64,000 nucleotides of DNA from Phoronis australis (Eukaryota; Phoronida; Phoronidae), in NCBI GenBank assembly GCA_002633005.1, contig NMRA01000308.1, positions 137,678 through 201,677 of the forward strand, in the 5' to 3' direction. Shown here piece after piece: positions 40,601 to 49,040 of the stretch. Position 1 is the first letter of the stretch, and each line of letters opens with the position of its first letter. The translations under genes and the position numbers were made by a program. The notes under the pieces are model-generated. The model ran no database searches. It worked only from the letters and a program-made list of their open reading frames with translations, and was not told where the DNA came from.

Positions 40601-43600
40601 GAATAGAGTTAGTTCCAGACATAGATGGAGCTTTACATCCTTACTTTATACTAGGCCAAAGAAAGTAGTAGTATTTGTTCTGATCTGTGGCTTTTTTGAA
40701 AATTGATGCAGTGATGTTGAACTTATATTTAGTTTCTTAAGCAAAGAGGCAAAGGTTTAAAAATGAGCCAGGCACAGACCAGAGCTAATTTTTTGGCCTG
40801 ATAATGTCCATCATCACCAAAATTTCAGTGCCAGAATTTAGAGAAGTTTTAGCAGTCGATGAAGCTTGCATAGAAAGCACTCTATCTAACAAATGACATC
40901 ATCTGTCCAATTGATACAAAATAAGCCAGGTCTTGATGATCCAACCTCTTTTCTTATTCCACTCATGCGCTTGGCCAAGTTTGGAACCATCAAATATGTA
41001 AGCATCCCTCGTCATGAAAAAATCATCAGTGGAAAGGATAACACCATGGCGTTTCAACATTCTGGAACAGAACAAGCAGTACTACTCACTTACAGTGTTC
41101 TCCATGACCTGTTTGAACAGGTCGCCGTGACTTGTTTGACGTTTGCCTCTGACCTGTTTAGATAGCACACGACACAACTGATCTTTTCATTTTTAACAAA
41201 AAAGTATCATTTATGTATTTTCTCTATGATATGCACGTGCTGCCCACTGTGGCTGTAAATGCAACCTATTGAGTGTGGAGAACACTGCTACATGGGCATT
41301 TCTGTGTTGACATCAGAATAAAACTGTGCGGTATATAACAAGTCATCAATAAAGTACAAATAAAGATGTATTGAATCTACACAAAAGCATCATTTACTTA
41401 ATTCCTTATGTTATAAATTCAGAAAAAACGAAAATGAAGATTTTTTGAAATTTATACTCATTTAATTTGGAGAGGTTGTTGTGAAATTGAATGACTGGCA
41501 CTGACAAATGTTGGCTGAAATTCAAGTTGTTTTACTGTAACAGAAAAATTTCATCTTCAACTTGATATTATACCTGGCTAAAGTAGTTTTTCCACTTCCT
41601 GGACATCCCCTGAGGATGATCAACAGTTTGGTACCCTCCTGCAACCAATGACCAACAGTCTTCTTCAAGGAAGCCATTCCTTTTTCCCAAGATGCACCAT
41701 GACTTTGTCTTTTCTGAGATGAAAATTCTTGACGTTTCCCCGGCTGACTGACAGCAGGGGGCTTCTGAGCCCAGACTTTCATACTCGGATCATTCACTTC
41801 TAGCCCAACATTTGTATTTTCACAAGGACCAGCTTGTCTTGAATGTGCATACATGTATGGATTTGCCAGAGGTGACTGACCAGAAGTTCCAGATATAGAT
41901 TTGAAAACAGATTGCCAACTAGTATTGAGAAGGTGAGTGGGATAAGAAGGTGACATTTTTGGCACAACGAATTCTTTCTCATGTTCAGCATGCCAAGACT
42001 GCATACTTCCTTGGAGTTTTTCTGTAAGAAATGAACTGTTCTCAACTGGTGTCACAGGAACGAATACAGGCGAATCAACAGACAGTGTTGAAGTCTGCCT
42101 ATTGTTTCCTTTAGAGCTAAGATAAAGAGGATTCTCACCGACTCCTGGAATTCGTTGCACCTGAGGTGGTCTATGAAACCTGACATCACTGGGACACTGG
42201 GTCCGTCCATGTACTGGCTGAATAAATTCAACATGGCTTCTCCCCCTGCCGTCAATCATTTGGCTTTCCTTGCTCATCTTTTTACTGCTGCTTCCAGCAT
42301 CCATAAAATTATGATAGGGTTCTTTGAATTTACTTTTAATCAGCTGCTCTCTATGAATAGCTGCACAGGAAGATTCCTCTAAACTGTCGCCATACCTTAT
42401 AGTTTGCTGGAGAGGCTTCGATGAGGATTTTGCATCTCCTTCACAAAAATCATGAGGTATTTCTTTGTCAAAAGGAGGGCTAGGTTCGTAAGATTCATTG
42501 TTAAGATGTGACCAATTTTCTACGGCAGGACTATCATCCGTAATCTCCATTTTAATAACATTAAACATTTCGACAAAACTCATATCACCTTTATTGCACA
42601 GAGTAGTGTTGTCAGACTCGTTATCCTGAAGCCTGGATACTTCTGAGTTACGTTCACATTCTAGTTCCCGTTTGGATAAATTGTACATGTCCCTGAAGCT
42701 CAACTTGTCAGTTTCAGTTTGACTGAAACCCTTCTCTTTCATCTGAAAATCACCAACGACTGGTAAAGAATCTCCAAAGCTCTGTTTATTGGACACTTCT
42801 TCTACAACACTCCCTGGATGTGAATCTTCTGGAATTTCAATGCTAGCTCCAGACTGTAGAACGTTACCATGACCGGGTGTTGATGGACAAATGGATGAAG
42901 GTGTTGATAAGGTGGATGCAATGGAGAGTAGGTCAATCCCAGACGCTGTTTCTTTTCTATTCCACTCAGATCCAGCCAGAGTAAACAGAGTGTCCAGAGC
43001 ATCATCAACTACAAAGAAACAAACAGATCTAGGTTTATACCATTGCAACTTCTCCTCACAGGTGGGACAGGTTATTATTTTGAAAGACTTGTTTTGATTC
43101 CGAAGGGCCTCTAAGGAGATTTTATATTTGGAATATCAGCCCTTTGGAGTGTAGACAAAATACACCGAAGGATCATCTACAGTTACAAACTCTGTTTTCT
43201 TGGTTCGATGCTCTGAAGCCTTTCAAGGACCATATACTCCGAAAGGTCGTTACTCAGAGCGCGACACCACACTACATTCAAAAGATCGCAAAAATCACTG
43301 ATCCTTGGTAATTTTTGACAATCAAATTTTGAGTTGGGGAAAAAATCGTAGTCAGAAATGACAGTCACTCGATGCAATAAGAGTTTTCATTGAGACGACA
43401 GCTAGTCTACAAGTTTTCAAAAAACGCAAATTCTGCACAACTATAGATAGGTTTTTAAAATGTTGTCATGTAGCCTACTAATCCTACTATACCCAGGTTG
43501 TAAACTGGCACGTAGGACGGGGGAGCTCCTATAGGCGCTTCACACGCCGGAAGCTTTTCAGCGAATTATGCCTTGCACTGACTAAAACATCAAAGTCACA

Positions 43601-45078
43601 TTGTTATAAATACCTTTTGCTCACAAAGGGACACCTTAGGAGGCCGTTGATGTATGTAATTCCTTCCAACTCGAACAAATACTCCCGTTATCAAACTTTT
43701 TCTTCGAGCAGTTCCTCGTTCAGTTCTCAAAATCTGTAACTCACCATTTTTAACACTGCGTGAGCCAGGTGGTATGACGGCATATCCCCTGGCGCGTAGT
43801 GTTAAAAATGGTGAGTTACCAATTTGGGAACTGAACGAGGGACTGCTCGAAGAAAAAGTTTGATAACGGGAGTATTTGTTCGAGTTGGAAGGAATAAAAT
43901 ACATTGACGGCCTCCTAAGTTGTTGCTCTATGCACAAAAGGTAATTATAACAACCATGATGTAGCATTGATGTTTTAGTCAAAGCGAGGCATACTCTCGA
44001 GTTCCGAACACTCACATATATACGATAATTCATTGCAGACTCTTTTTCCGGTTTATATGAAGCTTATTTGGGTGTCTAGGTTTATAAATTATAGAAGGTT
44101 TCTCCACTTCTCTACAATTATTAGGTCAAGGTGGGAGTTGGCTGTTTCTTACTCATTTCTCGAACGCAATTTTTTTTTGTTACTCAAAATTCCTCGGTAC
44201 ACACGGAAGGCACTTGTAATAACATGCACATGAAAAAGATTTTATTTGTTAAGTATACAACTGTACATTTCGGACTCCCAAGTATGTATTCTCATAAGTA
44301 GCAACAAACACATGGTATGTATACCTCGTTGCCCAATGAAAAGTTGTAAGTTATAAGACTTGTCAGCTAAGTCATGCACCAGCCATGCCAGTTTGCTTCC
44401 ATCGTGAACATTTTACATAAATATGTAATCAGTATTATCATTATTTCAGTCTGTACTATTTTAAAAGTTCCACAAATTTGCCATATATACCATTGATTCC
44501 ATTCTATACTATTTTTTATTGCAAATTTCCGGTCTATACTACTATTCTACTCTTCTAGTGGCAAAAATGTTGGGTCTATACTATTATTAGAAATCTTGAA
44601 AATTTCCATATTATTGCCGTCATCTCTACAACTATTTGGAACTCAAGAGTAATTCGCCAAAAATCTTCCAGCGTATGAAGTGCCTATAGGAGCTTCACAG
44701 TCTCTACTGCGGAGGCAGTAGAGACTGTAGTCACTGTCTAGTGGCTGACCTGCTGTTTAGTGCGAGGGCAAGTTGTATTTGAAATTTTGTTGGGGTCCTG
44801 TGGCCTAACCCTCTCCCCTTCTAATTAGCATATTTCATAGATCAGCCACTATAAGCGTAGACTACTTTCTTAGCACAACACGTGCCTTTCCATTCCGATT
44901 CACTCAACACCATGTGAATCACGTCGGCTTCAATTTGGCCACTGAACATCTCCTGCAGCTGTTGAAACACGCGTTCTTGAACTTCCCCATCGTCTGGCAT
45001 GCCGTGAACTTTTGACACATTTTTGGCTGCTTTTTCGGGACTCGTGTTTCGCGATCTCTGTGTCTTTTTCTTAGGCAT
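10569..45078 (-). CDS. N4BP2: NEDD4-binding protein 2 (N4BP2), 15 exons, complete
   Basis: N4BP2 (B3BP) combines a 5'-polynucleotide-kinase-like domain with an SMR endonuclease domain; its yeast and worm relatives Cue2 and NONU-1 cut mRNA at stalled ribosomes. Exons, high to low: 45078-44886, 43008-41574, 41061-40946, 38309-38221, 36320-36244, 34241-32161, 31636-31526, 31038-30890, 29053-28935, 28769-28625, 14998-14873, 13618-13527, 13207-13107, 11194-11065, 10611-10569. Phases agree at every junction and give 5007 nt, about 1668 residues (human about 1770). The start has an in-frame TAA two codons upstream. Order: CUE (about 32-75), Walker A GCPGSGKT (about 533-540), STDDFF and [11 protein letters not shown] of the kinase, disordered region, CUE-like (about 1145-1190), UBA/CUE-like (about 1432-1473), DUF1771 (about 1516-1575), SMR (about 1586-1668, DMHGLHV and ITGRGNNS). 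Intron 1 appears to use a GC donor. A DNase-like gene lies antisense in intron 10. Confidence 0.95.
10810..10867. repeat. Hairpin element, copy 1 (18-bp perfect stem)
   Basis: CATTTTGAGAACCAGTTT is followed after 22 nt by its exact reverse complement. Related hairpins occur at 21818-21877, 57385-57443 and, degenerate, 61897-61950, sharing the loop text CCACTGAATAATGGGCATC. Probably the core of a short MITE. Confidence 0.8.
11065..11194 (-). CDS. N4BP2: N4BP2 exon 14: SMR core with TGRG motif
   Basis: Encodes [19 protein letters not shown] and [15 protein letters not shown], the conserved second half of the SMR domain including the T-G-R-G loop. The donor is CAA|GTAATG. Read through unspliced, the codon becomes AAG followed by TAA, which mimics a stop. 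Confidence 0.9.
11407..12991. mobile_element. Non-autonomous DNA transposon, CAGGGCTTGGAATG termini, 6-bp TSD
   Basis: The left end CAGGGCTTGGAATG and right end TTCCAAGCCTTG are inverted. The flanking hexamer CACGTT is duplicated at 11401-11406 and 12992-12997. The interior carries no recognisable transposase. A shorter relative with its own 6-bp duplication lies at 34385-34842. It occupies the N4BP2 intron between exons 14 and 13. Confidence 0.75.
13107..13207 (-). CDS. N4BP2: N4BP2 exon 13: SMR N-terminal half
   Basis: Encodes [20 protein letters not shown], the SMR hallmark with the D-x-H-G-L-H motif needed for nuclease activity in the family. Acceptor TTTTCAG, donor GTGAGT. Confidence 0.9.
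13822..13981. mobile_element. Short hAT-like MITE
   Basis: Starts CAGTGGCGGATTTAG and ends CTGGATCCGCCCCTG, an inverted pair of the type seen at hAT-derived MITEs in many animals. The interior is rich in C and G runs. I could not define a clean target duplication. Confidence 0.5.
14873..14998 (-). CDS. N4BP2: N4BP2 exon 11: DUF1771 start
   Basis: Encodes [20 protein letters not shown] and the following [12 protein letters not shown], the helical DUF1771 extension that precedes SMR domains. Exon 12 (13527-13618) continues it with [20 protein letters not shown]. Confidence 0.9.
15230..15440. repeat. Low-complexity TG/TA-rich stretch
   Basis: Imperfect (TGTA)n and TGTG runs within an N4BP2 intron. 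The short frames across it are artefacts of the simple sequence. Confidence 0.6.
15586..15661 (-). repeat. tRNA-derived SINE head (Pol III box B)
   Basis: On the minus strand a T-arm-like GTGGGTTCAAGTCCCAC contains a good box B (GGTTCAAGTCC), preceded by a box-A-like TGGCCTGGTTGATAAGTG. The ends pair over about 14 bp, longer than a tRNA acceptor stem, and the distance from T-arm to 3' end is too long. It is therefore not a functional tRNA but fits a tRNA-derived SINE. Confidence 0.45.
16396..16488. repeat. 25-bp tandem repeat, 4 copies
   Basis: Unit GGGACACACCATGTTTGGGG plus CAGTA, in an N4BP2 intron. Confidence 0.85.
17076..17149. repeat. 37-bp direct duplication
   Basis: Two adjacent copies of TCCTGAATCTGAAAGTGTTA... 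upstream of the nested DNase-like gene. Confidence 0.85.
17553..27158 (+). CDS. DNase I family protein, degenerate active site, ER-retention tail (7 exons)
   Basis: Exons 17553-17696, 18770-18858, 22201-22293, 23815-23921, 24640-24907, 25409-25505, 26607-27158 join in frame to 1350 nt, 449 residues. Residues 1-21 look like a signal peptide. Residues 22-283 align with DNase I with a constant offset of 21 at most active-site positions. Kept: Glu78 (E102), His134 (H155), Asp168 (D189), Asp212 (D233), His252 (H273) and the Cys173-Cys209 pair (C194, C230). Changed: Asn7 to His28, Glu39 to Gly60, Asn170 to Gly191, Asp251 to His272. These serve in catalysis or metal binding in DNase I, so activity is doubtful. 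The small C101-C104 disulfide loop is absent. The last exon adds about 165 Glu/Lys-rich residues and ends KEEL, a KDEL-type ER retrieval signal. AATAAA at 27389-27394 is the likely poly(A) signal. The gene is antisense inside an N4BP2 intron. Confidence 0.85.
18315..18405. repeat. 23-bp tandem repeat, 4 copies
   Basis: Unit ACTACGGAGACTGTGCTAAC plus AGT in the first intron of the DNase-like gene. Confidence 0.8.
19329..21283. mobile_element. TTAA-flanked DNA transposon without coding capacity
   Basis: Left end TTAA-GGTACGTGTATACA (TTAA 19325-19328), right end TGTGTATCCACCTACC-TTAA (21284-21287). The ends are imperfect inverted repeats of about 16 bp and the target site is TTAA, as for Kolobok or piggyBac elements. 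The roughly 1.95 kb interior shows no transposase. It sits in intron 2 of the DNase-like gene. Confidence 0.55.
21818..21877. repeat. Hairpin element, copy 2
   Basis: TTTGAGAACCAGTTT pairs with AAACTGGTTCTCAAA across a loop, same family as 10810-10867. Confidence 0.75.
24312..24535. repeat. 45-bp minisatellite, 5 copies
   Basis: Unit contains GAAAGGAGTTCATTGATTGG and TTCAATTGTAGAGATTCAA. The period is a multiple of 3, so both strands stay open over the array; these frames are artefacts. It lies 104 bp before DNase-like exon 5. Confidence 0.92.
24640..24907 (+). CDS. DNase I-like exon 5: catalytic-core segment
   Basis: Encodes [15 protein letters not shown] with the His134 equivalent, [16 protein letters not shown] where DNase I has GDFNAGC, and [15 protein letters not shown] with the Asp212 equivalent and the disulfide Cys. 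Donor AG|GTGTAG. It shows most clearly both the family identity and the loss of Asn170. Confidence 0.9.
25606..26010. repeat. About 41-bp minisatellite, 10 copies
   Basis: GC-rich unit GATGTGCGCAGGCCACAGGG then TCGGGCCCAGTACACATACA. It lies in the last intron of the DNase-like gene, in strong contrast to the AT-rich surroundings. Confidence 0.92.
26607..27158 (+). CDS. DNase I-like exon 7: C-terminal strand, acidic tail, KEEL
   Basis: Begins [17 protein letters not shown], aligned with the DNase I end ISDHYPVEV; His252 is present but the preceding Asp is His. The rest is a charged tail with [19 protein letters not shown] (helical or coiled-coil) and [17 protein letters not shown], ending APAKEEL and TGA. 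No such tail is typical of DNase I or DNase1L3. Confidence 0.85.
   Translation, partial: GLKLSHHFPVEVQIQMKDDKKTTEAKAKTSSGDHLRHQEKDQSQPVREKEKTADVKMSDKDYFIGKESDRAQEGVIKGETFMKQFDDKFLKEQEEIRKEMESGGGNSCGASDESSASKERSVEAEFVEEVSAEEAEKLAKEWSNMHPDLNEEESAQQEQEVAKGVDDQEASDKKADAPAKEEL
27389..27394 (+). terminator. Poly(A) signal of the DNase I-like gene
   Basis: Canonical AATAAA about 230 bp downstream of the DNase-like stop codon and the first good candidate on the + strand. Confidence 0.5.
28328..28437. repeat. 22-bp tandem repeat, 5 copies
   Basis: Unit TGTGCAAGACACATGATGGG plus AT, just beyond N4BP2 exon 10 in the intron holding the nested gene. Confidence 0.9.
29540..29657. repeat. 59-bp direct duplication
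   Basis: Two near-identical adjacent copies starting AAGTCAGTTACTTG in the N4BP2 intron between exons 9 and 8. Confidence 0.85.
30398..30868. repeat. 21-bp minisatellite, about 22 copies, next to N4BP2 exon 8
   Basis: Unit CGCCTTAATGAGATTACACT plus A. The array reaches within about 20 bp of the N4BP2 exon 8 donor (30889). Period 21 keeps false frames open (LNEITLC repeated). Confidence 0.95.
32161..34241 (-). CDS. N4BP2: N4BP2 exon 6: end of kinase domain, disordered region, CUE-like segment
   Basis: A 2081-nt exon. It opens with [20 protein letters not shown], closing the kinase domain. Most of the rest is rich in Ser, Asp, Asn and Lys and looks disordered. Near its end [20 protein letters not shown] followed by [15 protein letters not shown] fits a CUE/UBA ubiquitin-binding fold. 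The many reading frames on the other strand are shadows. Confidence 0.93.
34385..34842. mobile_element. 458-bp MITE, CAGGGCTTGG termini, 6-bp TSD
   Basis: Left CAGGGCTTGGAATG and right ATCCAAGCCCTG are inverted; ATTAAA is duplicated at 34379-34384 and 34843-34848. The subterminal text GCGGAAAATTTTACGGCCC is shared with the longer copy at 11407-12991. It lies upstream of N4BP2 exon 6. Confidence 0.78.
35812..36050. repeat. About 80-bp tandem repeat, 3 copies
   Basis: Three copies starting CAAATGAGTA and containing GACAGAAGAACCAAAATTGTG. A 31-bp duplication (GATCTAATGAGGACTCAATG...) follows at 36074-36136. Confidence 0.85.
36825..37873. mobile_element. Possible DNA transposon hosting repeat copy B
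   Basis: AGGCCCTTGCGTCGATG at the left and GTATGAAAGGGCCT at the right form weak inverted ends. Similar subterminal text (GTTAACTTCGCAGT) occurs inside both sides. The boundary and superfamily are uncertain. Confidence 0.35.
37030..37572 (+). repeat. GTGGGCGCAT-end dispersed repeat (copy B)
   Basis: Shares GAAATGCGTCCAC start, CACTAGGTGGCG and CCACTAGGGGGCACAC cores, and the terminal hairpin CGTCCACACACGTGGGCGCA with copies A and C. Confidence 0.65.
38645..40288 (+). repeat. GTGGGCGCAT-end dispersed repeat with many CTCF-like cores (copy C)
   Basis: The longest copy. Cores on the + strand include CCACTAGGGGGTACGGC near 38870, CCACTAGGTGGTGCAA near 39095, CACTAGGGGGCACAGTGG near 39241, CCAATAGGTGGCACAG near 39948 and CCACTGGGGGGCACAGC near 40093. 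It ends with the hairpin TGCACCCACAT...ATGTGGGCGCAT. It lies in the N4BP2 intron between exons 4 and 3. Confidence 0.7.
40946..41061 (-). CDS. N4BP2: N4BP2 exon 3: kinase Walker-B-side segment
   Basis: Encodes [13 protein letters not shown] and [16 protein letters not shown], matching the vertebrate STDDYF and AHEWNQNRAKEAF region. It joins exon 2 through a split Arg codon (AG|A) and exon 4 through a split Ala codon (G|CG). Confidence 0.92.
41574..43008 (-). CDS. N4BP2: N4BP2 exon 2: end of CUE, linker, Walker A
   Basis: Starts with the last CUE helix ([12 protein letters not shown]), continues through a long low-complexity linker containing two similar short motifs ([13 protein letters not shown] and [13 protein letters not shown], probably binding motifs), and ends with [16 protein letters not shown], the P-loop of the kinase. 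Confidence 0.93.
43618..43930. mobile_element. Long-palindrome element (about 145-bp arms)
   Basis: The arms 43620-43767 and 43797-43930 are near-perfect reverse complements (for example CTCACCATTTTTAACACT and AGTGTTAAAAATGGTGAG) around a short centre. This is a foldback or MITE-like element in N4BP2 intron 1. A diverged half copy is seen at about 63570-63760. Confidence 0.75.
44886..45078 (-). CDS. N4BP2: N4BP2 exon 1: start codon and CUE domain
   Basis: Encodes a Lys/Arg-rich N-terminus ([11 protein letters not shown]) and a CUE helix pair ([20 protein letters not shown]). The exon must end at phase 1 to join exon 2 as EWK-V-DDALD. The only suitable donor is AAAG|GCACGT, a GC donor. GT sites nearby (44883, 44869) give frames that stop soon after in exon 2. 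Confidence 0.85.
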
Positions 45079-46862
45079 TCTTTAGGTGTTATGTGCTGCA
45101 GCAATCGCCTTTCAAAGCATCAGCTGGAGCCAGATTCGCGAACAGTTTTTATATAACTTCCCCACACAACAAAACACAACACATGACCTTTTACCTCGGC
45201 CACAATGCGCAGTATCGTTCGCGCAATATTTTATGTTGTTGTGCCGATGGAATTTATTGGCTAATAAGAGCTTGGGAGTTTGTGTTAGAAGATGAGATAT
45301 CATCATATTTCATACAATTCTTTCACAAAATTAAGAATTGTCCTGTTGTTTTACGTGCTGTTTTGTATTTTCAGCTTGTATTATCAAATTTTAAAAATAA
45401 ATTTGCCTTATGAGTTTGTCTCTCAATAAACATGAAAAATTCGTGGTAGTAAATGCAGCCAATAGGAATGGTTGTTGCATTCCTTGCTAAAGCGACAATA
45501 TTTCCCGCCGGTTGCTTCAAACTTCATTCAAGGCCCTTAAAAATCTCTTAATTGCAAGAAGACTGCTTTTGTAATTTATAACTGGTGAGTATTGATTTGA
45601 ACACTTAAATTCCAAGGTGTCGATGAATTGGTTGTTGACATTATTTGCACCGTTGATTGTTCGTAAATCGCCAAAACTTCGTTTGAGGATTACCAAATCC
45701 AAGTCCAAGATGGCTTCCCCCATTCTGTCAGAGGAAACGTGATTTATCCGTTTGCGAAGTTTTGTAAGCGTTTATATACTTTGTTTTCTCAGTTATTCTT
45801 GAAAAGTGACTACAGGTATGATAATTGTAGCAGTTATTGAAATGTCCATCTTGCAGAACAAGCAAAAGTGGGCTTAAGTCAAGTTAATTAGTCAAATTAG
45901 TCCGTTCACTCCTAAGACTTATGGCTGCTCAGTCTAACTTCTGAGACTTAGCGCACAACTAATGTACAGTTTTGGAATGATGTGGGTAAAAGAAAAGATG
46001 AAGTAATAAGCAGTTGCCGAGATTACCCGACCCGGGAATCAACCAGCAACCCTGATAAAACCACAGTCGTCCTTAGCTTCTGATTGTCCACAATATATAC
46101 TCGGGAACCCAATGGTCGTCCGCCTAAGCATAAAACCGACTTGCTGTTGTACTCACCGAATTATTCCACTTCAAAGTTATGATCTGAATAGGATTCGATT
46201 TAACTCTCACAGATATACCGCATTCATCGATTCGGAAGTTTTCTTTAATTTGTGCCGAGTTATTTCAAATGTGCACTACCTTCGGCAGCCATTTTATTGT
46301 GACACCTAAGGTCGTCATATGCTGCCCCCTTTTGTAAAAACTGAGAAACATGCAGAAAAGGGCCAACGAAGTAATGAAAATTGCAACAGCCTGTTTTTAT
46401 TGACATAAACTCGATTTGAAGCTTTGATGTTGAGCTCTGCACTGTGGTTTCCAATAAAAGCCAATTGGACAACATTTCAATGCAGTTTAATGGTGAATGC
46501 GTGAGGCAAAAATGTTAAGAACCCAGCGTATCGCATTTGTCTGCGGATTTTTCCTTTGGCCTTCTAGATCCTACTAGTGCCTGGGACAAACAGATACATT
46601 GCATAAACAAACCCTGGATCATGTTTTGTGTCCCGTCGGAAGAAAATTTAAATTCGAAAACATCTTCTGAAAACGCACAAAAAAGTGTATTAGTAAAATC
46701 TACTGATTTTTAAGTGGTTTTAAAAAACAATCGGTAAACTCACCGATTTTTGTCTCATTACTTTGATACGTGTCTCTTCCGATAAGTTAGTACCTAACGT
46801 GCAGACGAGCACTCCAAATTGGAACGCTAAGTCCCGCGTGGTTGCGCTGCACGCGAAACAAG
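45079..46862. promoter_or_regulatory. Divergent intergenic region, N4BP2 promoter side
   Basis: Lies upstream of the N4BP2 start codon and must contain its promoter. An AAGATGGC element (YY1-like) occurs at 45709. I do not see a TATA box I would defend. No coding sequence was found. Confidence 0.4.
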
Positions 46863-46896
46863 ATGGCGGACGACCTTTGGAGCCTGACGACAATAG
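46801..46896 (+). promoter_or_regulatory. Candidate PDS5 5' exon with YY1-like AAGATGGCGG
   Basis: GC-richer stretch with AAGATGGCGGACGACC at 46860 followed by ATAG|GTAACC, a usable donor. AAGATGGCGG is the classic YY1 motif at TATA-less start sites. If spliced to the acceptor at 51153, its ATG frame ends within the PDS5 exon, so it would be 5' UTR with a short upstream frame. This is inference. Confidence 0.35.
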
Positions 46897-46899
46897 GTA

Positions 46900-48100
46900 A
46901 CCGGACTATACTAGACAGTATGACACTCGGGACTTGGAATTTCAAGGGTGCTTCACTTCAGTCCTCTATATCAAAGACAAATCTCAACAAATTTACACAA
47001 AACAGGGATTCAACAAACCATGAACAATTGTTCTTTCTCCTGATAGCATTTACAGCATCCTGCTCAAGTGAGTTCGCAACAAAATCACGATCAAAACACA
47101 AACATCTACCCAAAAAGCCGATGCACCCCAACCATTGTAGACAGGTCACGTGAGTCAGTTCAAAGTCAAGTGCAGAATTACCCGATGAGTAACCTTCCAT
47201 GATGAACCGGCAATTGCCGTTATCCATCGGTAACTCATTGGATAATTCCGTGCTTGACCTTGAGTGTCAGTTGTCTCCCAGCTGTTGCATGCACCAGTGC
47301 AGACATTAGATCTTAGATCAACAATGTGAAATTTCAAAACCTAAGAAATTTTCATGCATCACTCCCTAGCTGTATTTTGGAGCGAGTCTTCATACAGCAC
47401 CGAAATGCCAAGAAATGGGACATGTTGAATTTTGCTAGCCAACCAACAAGCTCTGTAGGACTGAACATGAAAACACAGCCAGCAACCGGTGTGAATAAAA
47501 GTTTGGCTTTCTTTTTCAAGTAGTTGAAACTCAATGTAATGTTGTCTGGTGGAATAATAAAATTCATACCAAAATGTTTAGTTCTCAGCTGCCCATATTT
47601 ATTTGTAACTATGGCATTCAAGTTACTCCTACAGAATCTGATGAACATCACACTGCACTCCGGCTTTTGTAACTTAACATATTCTCACGTCGACCTAAAA
47701 CAATGCTTGTGACGCACACATGTATTTGGATCACTTTTTGTTTTTGTGTAGAGACATGTATCTGGAAATGACACCACCTTCGTGGAAATACACTTTGCTC
47801 AGAATTGCATGTTACTGGTAATTTGTTGCTCGACTTTCATATGTTCCCTCAAAAATACGAGTGACCACATATTTGCCACAAATGTTCCCAGATTTGAGCT
47901 TGTAAAAAGTAGCGACCACAAAAAAAAATTAAAAAGCGACGATGGTGCACGAGTGAGGTATTTTTTTGTCATATTTTACTTTTTCCACACATTTCCAAGT
48001 GTTCACTTGCTTATAAATGTCTAACCCAGACATACAACAAATTGAAAATGATTTTTCAAGGCTTGATACTATTTTATTGGTTGTAAAGCCTTCAAGTCAA
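46900..48100. other. Intergenic/5' intronic region, nothing recognised
   Basis: No gene or defined repeat recognised; the open frames lack similarity to known proteins. Confidence 0.35.
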
Positions 48101-48109
48101 GTATCACCT

Positions 48110-49040
48110 AAGGTTTTTTGCACCACCTTGTGGCCATTTTTGTTGTCCGTTTTTTTGGCGTCCGCCCCTCTAACAACCAAACCACTCTAAGGATGATTGT
48201 GAAAATTGGCATGTATGGTCTTACTATGAAGAAGACGGTGGATGATGATTTTCTGATGACTTCGGCTACTGTGGCGTCACCTAGTGACAGTTTTGTTTGT
48301 TTTTGTGATCTGGGCTGTATCTCCTAAACGCTCTACAGGATCTTTATTAAATTTAGCAAATGTATTTATATAAAGTTGAGAACAGACGATGACGATTTTC
48401 GAACAGATCGGTCTACCGGTGGGCCACCTAGTGGCAATTTTAGTTTTTTACTTTTATCGCTGTATCTTCAAAGGTACTCAACGGATTTCCATAAAATTTG
48501 GCACATAGACCTCCATTAGTGAGGTGCGCTAGCCATTCATCGGATTGATTCAAGTTTTTTGCGCCACCTAGTGGCCATTTTTGTTGTTTTTTAGTCTGTT
48601 TTGTGGCGTTCGTCCTTCTGTCAATCAAACCACCAACGATGATTGTGAAAGTTGGCATGTATGTTCTTTCTATGAAGATGACGGTTGCCGATGATTTTCT
48701 GATGACTTCGACTACTGTGGCACCTCCTAGTGGCGTTTTTTTTTTTGTACCCATACCTGTATCTCCTAAGCCCTCTGCAGGATCTTTATTAAATTTAGCT
48801 CATGAATTTAGTAAGAGAAGATGATGACTTTTAGACGGATCCGATGAATACTGTGCCCCCTAGTGGCAATTTCGTTTATTTTGTTTTCCTCTGTTTCTCT
48901 GAAGTTCCTTGGCTAATTTTAATTAAAGTTGGTAAATGGCTTTCTTTTTAAGAAATGATGAAATTTTTTAGTTTTCATGATACAAATAAACAACCCTAAA
49001 AGCACACCATTTGCAATGCATTCTTGGGCGCATTTCAACG
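48110..49040 (-). repeat. Dispersed repeat with CTCF-like cores, reverse orientation (copy D)
   Basis: Same family as copies A-C but inverted: GCCACCTAGTGGC-type cores near 48425 and 48565, GTGCCCCCTAGTGGC near 48852, and TTGGGCGCATTTCA at the end near 49025. The hairpin terminus is not visible, so this copy is partial. Confidence 0.65.

Noticed and set aside
46010-46075. Second tRNA-like segment with GGTTGATTCCC on the minus strand
   Set aside because: Box B is weak and no cloverleaf could be drawn.
47326-47712. Overlapping frames of 60-100 residues on both strands
   Set aside because: No recognisable domain, no splice-site support, and composition like the surrounding non-coding sequence.
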